Below are positions 40,647 through 46,479 of a stretch of DNA of 46,479 nt, in pieces (positions within the stretch are counted from its first letter, which is position 1; each line of letters starts with the position of its first letter). Both the position numbers and the translations under genes were made by a program. The stretch lies in the NCBI GenBank assembly GCA_023426005.1, contig JAFABO010000175.1:1-46479 (forward strand). Direction: 5' to 3'. The notes under the pieces are model-generated. The model searched no databases, was not told the origin of the DNA, and worked only from the letters and a program-made list of their open reading frames with translations. Source of the stretch: Bacillota bacterium. GTDB lineage: Bacteria; Bacillota; Clostridia; Acetivibrionales; DSM-1351.

Positions 40647-42017
40647 CTATTCTGCGTATAAAGCCTTGTCCTGCTTATCCATGATGCTCTTATTTATAAT
40701 GATCTCATACTGCGGCTCCCGCTTCCAGGAAGCCAGATTTTTAGCGTAGGCTTCACTAAAGCTGATGTTGATAAGTGTAGTCTGGATCATATCTTTTAAA
40801 TCTTCAAAGGATCCTTCCTCCCTGTTGTCCACTTTTATTACATGGTATCCGTAGCCTGTCTCAACTATGCCGGTATCTCCCGGAGCGTGTGTGAAGGCCC
40901 AGTTTTCAAAGGGCTCCACCATTTCTCCTCTTCTAAAGGTATACTGTCCCCTGTTTTCTACAACTCCCGGGTCGTCAGAATATTCATCCGCCAATTTTTC
41001 AATATCCTCTCCTGCCCTGACCCTTGCCAGCAGCTCCTCAGCCTTTTTCCCGGCAGACAGCTTTTCCTGCCCGCTAATTTGCCCGTCGTCCTCCGAAACT
41101 GTGGATATGAGGATATGAGTTATGGTGACATTTTCATAATCACCCTTGTGGGTATTGTAATAATCTTCTGTTTCCTTTTCCGACACCTCAATTTTATTGT
41201 ACTCGGCTTCAGTATACTTATCTGTCAGTATTAAATCCTTGCAAACCTGCTTGTACTCCTGCAGTGAAATACCGTAAGCCCGATTTATTTCCCTTTCGGC
41301 CGCCTCAAGTCCTCCCATGTCTGCAATGAGCTGCTGGTTCTGGGAATCCAACATCTCTTCATCGTTTGCGTCAAATTTAATACCTGCTTCCTGAGCCTTT
41401 TTACATTGGATCTTGAACTCCTGGATTCTCTCAAGTGCCTGTTTTTTAACCTGCTCTTTCAACGGCAATCCCTCAAATTGGGACGACCAGTCAATATTGC
41501 CGGTTGAGAAATCCGCATTCTGTCCCAGCAGGACATTCATAATAAAGTTTGTGAACATGGTATACTCCTGCTTTGAGACAGCTGAGTTTCCAATAACCGC
41601 CACGCAGTTTTCCGATTCCTTTGCCGGCATAACAGTGACATAGCAGTAGGCTTTAACTTTTCCGTCAGGGCTTTTTGCGGTTATCACAGCTTTTGACCCT
41701 GGTTTTGCAGCTGTTACATTGCCTTTTGCATCCACCTTTACGGAATTCGGCCTGTCCGACACCCATAAAAACTTTGTACCGCCCTGTACTGCCTTGCCGC
41801 CGGTCTGCATAACCGCTTTCACCTGCACCGTCTGCCCCGCTGCCATACTTAATTCATGGCGGCTTAGTACAATTTTACTTGTGTTCTTATTGCCGGCCAT
41901 ACTGCTCACTGCCGCAGACGGCCCGTCTTCCTGAGTTGAAAAAGCAGAAATATTTGTGAAGGATACACCCACAAACACTGCCAGTAACAAAGCTGATAAC
42001 CTTATTCTTGTGAACAT
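40647..42017 (-). CDS. PrsA/SurA-type peptidyl-prolyl isomerase with Big2 domain
   Basis: 456 residues from the ATG at 42017 with AAGGGGG 6 bases upstream; a longer reading from 42065 has no ribosome site. A signal segment (residues ~5-28) comes first. Then a Big2-like domain (residues ~50-135: LSMAAGQTVQVKAV, VDAKGNVTAAKPGSKAVITA), a SurA/PrsA-like helical chaperone region, and a parvulin domain (ITHILIST, LADEYSDDPGV, GYGYHVIKV). It would help fold exported proteins outside the membrane. There is no lipobox Cys, unlike PrsA of bacilli. A promoter TTGTTA-N17-TAGAAT lies at 42084-42056. Confidence 0.92.
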   Translation of the reverse strand: MFTRIRLSALLLAVFVGVSFTNISAFSTQEDGPSAAVSSMAGNKNTSKIVLSRHELSMAAGQTVQVKAVMQTGGKAVQGGTKFLWVSDRPNSVKVDAKGNVTAAKPGSKAVITAKSPDGKVKAYCYVTVMPAKESENCVAVIGNSAVSKQEYTMFTNFIMNVLLGQNADFSTGNIDWSSQFEGLPLKEQVKKQALERIQEFKIQCKKAQEAGIKFDANDEEMLDSQNQQLIADMGGLEAAEREINRAYGISLQEYKQVCKDLILTDKYTEAEYNKIEVSEKETEDYYNTHKGDYENVTITHILISTVSEDDGQISGQEKLSAGKKAEELLARVRAGEDIEKLADEYSDDPGVVENRGQYTFRRGEMVEPFENWAFTHAPGDTGIVETGYGYHVIKVDNREEGSFEDLKDMIQTTLINISFSEAYAKNLASWKREPQYEIIINKSIMDKQDKALYAE

Positions 42018-42055
42018 ATTGTACCCCCTTTTGCTTTTTTTGATTTGTATGTAAT

Positions 42056-42084
42056 ATTCTACCATATAATATATTTTATAACAA
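42056..42084 (-). promoter_or_regulatory. Promoter of the foldase gene
   Basis: TTGTTA (42084-42079), 17-base spacer, TAGAAT (42061-42056) on the minus strand, about 40 bases before the foldase start. Further upstream, a GTTGAC-A-GTCAAC palindrome lies at 42169-42181; its role is unknown. Confidence 0.55.
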
Positions 42085-42195
42085 CTGTCGACTCTTATTT
42101 TATATAAATTACTTGACTCGATATAATAATTTAAATTTTTGATCTTTGAAATTTTGGTCGGAATTAAAGTTGACAGTCAACTCCCATAGTTAAGC

Positions 42196-42244
42196 AAAAA
42201 TGCCCTGTAACTTGAGGTGCAAACCTTGCCACAGGGTATTTTTA
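42196..42244 (-). terminator. Terminator after argS
   Basis: TGCCCTGT (42201-42208) and ACAGGGTA (42231-42238) pair with one G-T, with an inner AGGT/ACCT pairing. An A-run on one side and a T-run on the other let it work in both directions. It lies ~60 bases after the argS stop. Confidence 0.8.
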
Positions 42245-42300
42245 TATCCGTTTAATTTTTTAAAATTCCCGGAAAGTAATATTGTTGTCCGCAGCAGCGG

Positions 42301-43995
42301 TTACATCCTCTCAGGTGCACTGATACTGAGCAGGTCAAGTACGTTTCTGATTACGATTCTTGTACAGTCAACCAGTACCAGCCTTGCCTTCATAAGTCCC
42401 TCTTCCTCGCCCCTCACTCTGCAGGCATTATAGAAGCTGTGGAAGGAGGCCGCCACTTCCTGCACATATCTTGTGAGCCGGCTCGGTTCAAGAGTTTCTG
42501 CCGATATCCTGACCTCGTCGGGATATTCGGAAAGCTTCTTTATAAGGTCGAGCTCCTCCTGCTTATCAAGCAGTTCAAGCTTTACGGCATTGACATCGGG
42601 TATGACAGTGCCTTCACTCTCCAGCAGCTTCAGCATGCTGCAGATCCTTGCATGTGCATATTGTACATAGAATACGGGGTTTTCATTGGACTGCTTGACA
42701 GCAAGGTCGAGATCAAAATCCAGATGGCTGCCCGATGCCTTTGTGTTAAAGAAGAATCTGACTCCATCCCTGCCCACTTCCTCTACAAGATCCATCAAGG
42801 AGATGGATTTGCCTGTCCGCTTGGACATTCTTGCTATTTCACCGTTTCTGTACAGGCGCACCAGCTGGAACAGCACAACGTCAAGCCTGTCAGGGTCGAT
42901 CCCTATGGCGGCCATGGCTGCTTTCATCCTTGCCACATGGCCGTGGTGGTCGGCTCCCCATAAATTGATTACCCATTCAAAGCCTCTTGTCTCAAATTTA
43001 TTGCGGTGGTAGGCTATATCCGCTGCAAAATAGGTTGGTATACCGTTATTCCTTACAAGCACTTCATCCTTTTCACTGCCTATTACCGAGCCTTTAAGCC
43101 ACAGAGCCCCATCATTCTCAACAGTACAGTTGTTTTTCTTTAACAGCTCAATAGTCTCCGCCACTTCTCCGCCTTTGTGGAGAGTCTGTTCGGAGAACCA
43201 CACGTCAAAATGAATCCCGTAGCTCTCAAGGCCTTCTCTGATTCTCCGGATATTCCTGGGAAGCGCAAAATCCACAAATACCTTTTTCCTTTCCTCAGAA
43301 GGAACATCAATATATTTATCTCCGTAAGCGGCGATAAAATCCTTCATGTGTTCGGTTATATCCTCGCCATGATAGCCGTCCTCGGGAAACTCCACCGCAT
43401 CCGCTCCCTTTATGAGCTGGATGTACCTGGCTTCAAGGGAGCTTCCGAACTTCTCGATCTGGTTTCCCGCATCATTTATCAGAAACTCCCTGGTCACATC
43501 ATATCCGGCGGCATCAAGCACGCTGGCTATACAGTCGCCCAGCGCACCACCGCGGGCATTGCCCATATGCAAGGGTCCCGTGGGGTTCGCACTGACAAAC
43601 TCAACCATGACCTTTTTACCGTTGCCTATATTTATGCGTCCGTATTGTTCTTTTTCTTCCTTTATTATCCTGACTGCATCGCAGAGGTATTTGCTGTCCA
43701 GAGTGAAGTTTACAAACCCGGGACCTGCACAGGTTGCCTCTACGATATAGGTGCTGCTGAAATCAATGTTTTTGATAATGGTTTCAGCTATCAGGCGCGG
43801 CGCCTTTTTTGCTGTCTTTGTCAACTGCATGGCAATATTGGTTGAAAAATCTCCATGCCCCTTTTCTCTTGGAATTTCGATAGCAATATCACTGATCTCG
43901 AGTTCGGGAAGCTCTCCGGCTTTTATTGCCTTTTCTACCGAACCCAGTACGGCATTCTTAATTTGCTGGCGTATTTCCTCTGTTATATTTTTCAT
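42301..43995 (-). CDS. argS: Arginyl-tRNA synthetase
   Basis: 564 residues, the usual length. The class I HIGH-type motif reads NPTGPLHMGNARGGALGD (near residue 123), and the KMSKS-type loop reads MSKRTGKSISL near residue 375. The N-terminal Arg-S additional domain and the C-terminal DALR anticodon-binding domain (SRLTRYVQEVAASFHSFYN) are both present. It charges tRNA-Arg. It overlaps the DUF1934 gene by 38 bases, with GTAGGAG before the start, so the two are co-transcribed. Confidence 0.97.
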   Translation of the reverse strand: MKNITEEIRQQIKNAVLGSVEKAIKAGELPELEISDIAIEIPREKGHGDFSTNIAMQLTKTAKKAPRLIAETIIKNIDFSSTYIVEATCAGPGFVNFTLDSKYLCDAVRIIKEEKEQYGRINIGNGKKVMVEFVSANPTGPLHMGNARGGALGDCIASVLDAAGYDVTREFLINDAGNQIEKFGSSLEARYIQLIKGADAVEFPEDGYHGEDITEHMKDFIAAYGDKYIDVPSEERKKVFVDFALPRNIRRIREGLESYGIHFDVWFSEQTLHKGGEVAETIELLKKNNCTVENDGALWLKGSVIGSEKDEVLVRNNGIPTYFAADIAYHRNKFETRGFEWVINLWGADHHGHVARMKAAMAAIGIDPDRLDVVLFQLVRLYRNGEIARMSKRTGKSISLMDLVEEVGRDGVRFFFNTKASGSHLDFDLDLAVKQSNENPVFYVQYAHARICSMLKLLESEGTVIPDVNAVKLELLDKQEELDLIKKLSEYPDEVRISAETLEPSRLTRYVQEVAASFHSFYNACRVRGEEEGLMKARLVLVDCTRIVIRNVLDLLSISAPERM

Positions 43996-44425
43996 TTGAA
44001 GCTCCTACCTCTCTAATATGCATGTAAAAATCATTTCTTCCTGTATTGTAACTGTCTATCTCTATCTGATAGCCCACACGGATCTCGCCGCCGGTATCAT
44101 CTATATTTATGTCAACATTGTTAGCGTATACGCCTATTGTAAAAACCCCATACTCAGTCTCATAGGATGAGATATGCTTCTGTCCCTTCTGAAAAACGAA
44201 CTGCGAGTTTACCTTGCCAAACCTCATTAGAGTGACAACACCATCACAGATTTTTAAAGTGGTAGTGGTGCCGAGCATTCCGGTAACTTCGCTCTCCCTG
44301 TAGGTAACATAATAATTATTGCCCTTTTGATAGTACTTCCCCTCTGTGATAAGTTCAAGAGTGTTCTGATCGTTTTCGGGATCAATTTGTATACCCTTTA
44401 CATTTATTATCACGTTTTTACTCAT
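43958..44425 (-). CDS. DUF1934 beta-barrel protein
   Basis: 155 residues, beta-rich: ITEGKYYQKGNNYYVTYRES, then GVVTLMRFGKVNSQFVFQKG, then GYQIEIDS. DUF1934 proteins (YwiB type) have a small lipocalin-like barrel and unknown function. In Firmicutes they commonly sit just before argS, as here. GAGGAGG precedes the ATG. The C-terminal 13 codons are also read in the argS frame. Confidence 0.9.
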   Translation of the reverse strand: MSKNVIINVKGIQIDPENDQNTLELITEGKYYQKGNNYYVTYRESEVTGMLGTTTTLKICDGVVTLMRFGKVNSQFVFQKGQKHISSYETEYGVFTIGVYANNVDINIDDTGGEIRVGYQIEIDSYNTGRNDFYMHIREVGASNEKYNRGNTPAN

Positions 44426-44545
44426 TCAGTTTCCTCCTCAATTGAGTCATCCCAAAACATACTTCCAATATAATAAACATTTGGCAGGCTTTTTTCAAGG
44501 AAAAATAAATAAAAACTAATTCGGAACTACCAGAGCAAAGGATAA

Positions 44546-45709
44546 TTATTGGTTGGTAAACTCTCTTTTACTGTCCTCATACCTCTCATAGGCCAGCTCA
44601 ATCAGCCTGTCGATGAGCTGGGTGTAAGGCATGCCGCTTGCCTCCCACAATTTTGTATACATACTTATTTTAGTAAAGCCGGGCAAAGTATTTATTTCGT
44701 TTATATATATCTCTCCTGTAACCTTATGTACAAAGAAATCCACTCTTGAGAGCCCGGCGCAGTCCAGGCATTTAAAGGCTCTGACCGCATATTCCCTGAT
44801 TTTCCGCACCGTATCGGCAGTCAGATTTTCAGCAGGGATGACCACCTTTGAATCGTCCCCCACCTGATATTTTGCCTCGTAATCATAAAAATCATTGCAG
44901 GGAATGACCTCTCCGACAGTTGAAGCTATGGGATTATCATTGCCAAGAACCGCACATTCTATTTCCCTGCCGTCAATAAATTCTTCCGCAAGAATCCTTC
45001 TGTCATTCCTGGCTGCTATCTCAAGAGCTCTTTTTAATTCTTCCCGGTTTGAAGCTTTGTTAACACCGACGGATGAGCCTGCATTTGAGGGTTTAATGAA
45101 GCAGGGATAAGTCAGTCTGCCTTCTATTTCTTTTATGACTTCTTCTGTCCTGAAATTGACCTGCTTTCGGCTGAACACCATATAGTCACCCTGGGGAAGG
45201 CCTTCCTTTTCAAATATTATTTTAGTATACGCCTTATCCATACCCACAGCCGAACCCAGTACACCGCAGCCCACGTACGGGATACCGGCCAGTTCAAACA
45301 GGCCCTGAATGGTTCCGTCCTCTCCGTTGCAGCCGTGTAAAACAGGGAATACAACATCTATGGGCTCGGTGGAGCTTTCGGTAAAAATAGCTCTTGCCGT
45401 GTTGCTGACGGCTATGTCATTGAAATTCTGAGATGCAGTATTTACCTGCTGGTTCTGAGCCGCTAAAAGCCTGGCATTTTGCTTTTTCTCCTCAAGGTCA
45501 GCCTGCACAAGCTGCAGCCATTCGCCGCTTCCGATTTTATCTGCAGGCCCGTCATATGTGAGCCACTGTCCCTCTTTTGTAATTCCGATCATAACAACAT
45601 CGTATTTTGATTTATCTATATTCTCAATTACCGACTGGGCCGAAGCTCTGGATACCTCATGCTCAGAAGATTGTCCTCCGAATATTACGGCTACTCTTTT
45701 CTTTGCCAT
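44546..45709 (-). CDS. ddl: D-alanine--D-alanine ligase
   Basis: 387 residues. ATP-grasp features: VIFGGQSSEHEVSRASA at the N-terminus, FPVLHGCNGEDGTIQGLFEL near residue 120, KPSNAGSSVGVNKA near residue 205, and YINEINTLPGFTKISMYTKL near the end. The Y in SMYTKL indicates a D-Ala-D-Ala ligase, not the D-Ala-D-Lac type. It makes the dipeptide for peptidoglycan precursors. GGAGG precedes the ATG. Its leader (45710-45850) holds two small hairpins. Confidence 0.96.
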   Translation of the reverse strand: MAKKRVAVIFGGQSSEHEVSRASAQSVIENIDKSKYDVVMIGITKEGQWLTYDGPADKIGSGEWLQLVQADLEEKKQNARLLAAQNQQVNTASQNFNDIAVSNTARAIFTESSTEPIDVVFPVLHGCNGEDGTIQGLFELAGIPYVGCGVLGSAVGMDKAYTKIIFEKEGLPQGDYMVFSRKQVNFRTEEVIKEIEGRLTYPCFIKPSNAGSSVGVNKASNREELKRALEIAARNDRRILAEEFIDGREIECAVLGNDNPIASTVGEVIPCNDFYDYEAKYQVGDDSKVVIPAENLTADTVRKIREYAVRAFKCLDCAGLSRVDFFVHKVTGEIYINEINTLPGFTKISMYTKLWEASGMPYTQLIDRLIELAYERYEDSKREFTNQ

Positions 45710-45850
45710 AATTACCTCCGCACATACATGAAGCCAAGGGTTGACTTCGTGTTTTTATTGGTATCTGCCAACTTCCGGATACCATTTAAATTATATTTAA
45801 CATTTTACTATTTAAGTACCAATAATACAAGAAAATACAGAGATCAAAGC

Positions 45851-45874
45851 AAAAAGAGCCTTTCGGCTCTTTTG
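45851..45874 (-). terminator. Terminator after the ferritin-like gene
   Basis: AAAAGAGCC (45852-45860) and GGCTCTTTT (45865-45873) form a perfect 9-bp stem with a 4-base loop and a U-run on the minus strand. It separates the ferritin-like gene from ddl. Confidence 0.88.
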
Positions 45875-45958
45875 CGACAAATCCCTATTTTTTATTTATA
45901 TATTTTAATAACACCCTGCAAATATCATTCATTGACATTATTGCTCCGGAAAACAAGC

Positions 45959-46465
45959 TTATTTAAAAATAAATCCGGCAACATCCTTCCAGCTCTGCTT
46001 GAGAAGCTTCTCATACCTTACCTTGAACATGATCTCATGCTTTTTCTCCCAGTCTGCAAGCTCAAGAAGAAATCTCTTGGCCTCTTCATCCTCCACCTGA
46101 CCTGCCGCATTAAAATAAAACAGTGCAAAATCACTTTCCATCAGGTAGGCCATTCTTATTATTGCCAGGTCGGACAAAGCATCTTGATCGGAAATAAGTT
46201 CAGAATTGTCAGGTATTATTGCGACATTTTTTTCTCTTGAAGTGTCATCAACCACCCAGGACATTTCTATGGGAGGAGGCGTTACTTTAAGCAGGTCATA
46301 AATACTGCTCAGTACCGCATAATGGGTTTTTTCCATTTCGGCCAATTCCTCGAAAAGTTTTTTATGTTCAGGCGACTGAACCCTCTCCATATTGTAACTG
46401 TAAAATTCCTCCGCATCATTTTCCATTCTCATGGCATATTCAATAATCTCTTTTAATTTGCTCAT
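45959..46465 (-). CDS. Ferritin-like / rubrerythrin-type di-iron protein
   Basis: 168 residues. Two helix pairs carry metal-ligand patterns: EIIEYAMRMENDAEEFY with LAEMEKTHY, and MAYLMESDFALFYF with LADWEKKHEIMF, giving the EX6Y and EXXH motifs of the ferritin superfamily. There is no C-terminal rubredoxin domain, so it is not a full rubrerythrin. It may act in peroxide or iron handling in an anaerobe. The ATG at 46465 has AGGAG 9 bases upstream, at the very edge of the window. Confidence 0.88.
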   Translation of the reverse strand: MSKLKEIIEYAMRMENDAEEFYSYNMERVQSPEHKKLFEELAEMEKTHYAVLSSIYDLLKVTPPPIEMSWVVDDTSREKNVAIIPDNSELISDQDALSDLAIIRMAYLMESDFALFYFNAAGQVEDEEAKRFLLELADWEKKHEIMFKVRYEKLLKQSWKDVAGFIFK

Positions 46466-46479
46466 AATTGGCTCTCCTT

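Overview
The window comes from a low-GC Gram-positive anaerobe of the Clostridia. Shine-Dalgarno sites are strong (GGAGG type), TTG and GTG starts are common, and the gene set includes LoaP, SLH-domain proteins, a PrsA-type foldase, Ddl, DUF1934-argS and a sigma-D-type chemoreceptor promoter. The mix recalls mesophilic cellulolytic Ruminiclostridium, but that placement is inference. I saw no rRNA, tRNA, CRISPR array or intact insertion sequence.

Left edge (1-2480, all minus strand): the first codons of pyrG; a 25-codon small gene between its own promoter and terminator; a VanZ-family membrane protein; a type III toxin-antitoxin locus; and a membrane-anchored protein of unknown function. The toxin-antitoxin locus has a promoter, three pseudoknot RNA units, a leaky terminator and a ToxN/CptN/TenpN-like RNase gene. 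Its RNA units differ by compensating base changes.

The centre (2565-22555, minus strand) reads as one ~20 kb operon opened by the processive antiterminator gene loaP. After loaP come the chain-length adaptor and BY-kinase, a parallel beta-helix protein, a Wzy-like polymerase, GT2, a radical SAM/SPASM protein, GT4, a pyruvyl transferase-family protein, a Wzx-like flippase and a second GT4. Embedded after these is a RiPP-like cassette: a nucleotidyltransferase, three small precursor peptides, a PqqD-like RRE, a SPASM radical SAM enzyme, an HPr-kinase-like protein, an S26 peptidase and an ABC exporter. The three precursors have not been called by length-based gene finding; they share a gapless 21-residue leader with a Y-x-K-P motif. 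The operon closes with a CpsB-type phosphatase and a priming sugar transferase. The RiPP cassette resembles lasso-peptide loci in its RRE, kinase, nucleotidyltransferase and exporter, but has no B2 protease or lasso cyclase. It carries a radical SAM enzyme and an S26 peptidase instead, which makes it the most novel part of the window.

Upstream of loaP (22872-29073, minus) lie a CtpA-type S41 protease and two large SLH-domain surface proteins. Divergent from them is a chemoreceptor gene (plus) with a good sigma-D promoter. A 120-bp imperfect hairpin follows it.

31230-40368 is a carbohydrate island: a solute-binding protein, two permeases, a GH38 alpha-mannosidase, a lyxose-isomerase-family cupin and a DUF4432 epimerase-like protein on the minus strand, with a divergent ROK repressor gene. 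Two matched operators (TTAGTAA-N7-TTACTAA) lie between them, one covering the promoter of the uptake operon. The likely substrate is a mannose-containing glycan.

The right end (40369-46479) has a 54-bp relic of a chemoreceptor gene, a Big2-PrsA-type foldase, argS with an overlapping DUF1934 gene, ddl and a ferritin-like protein, all on the minus strand.
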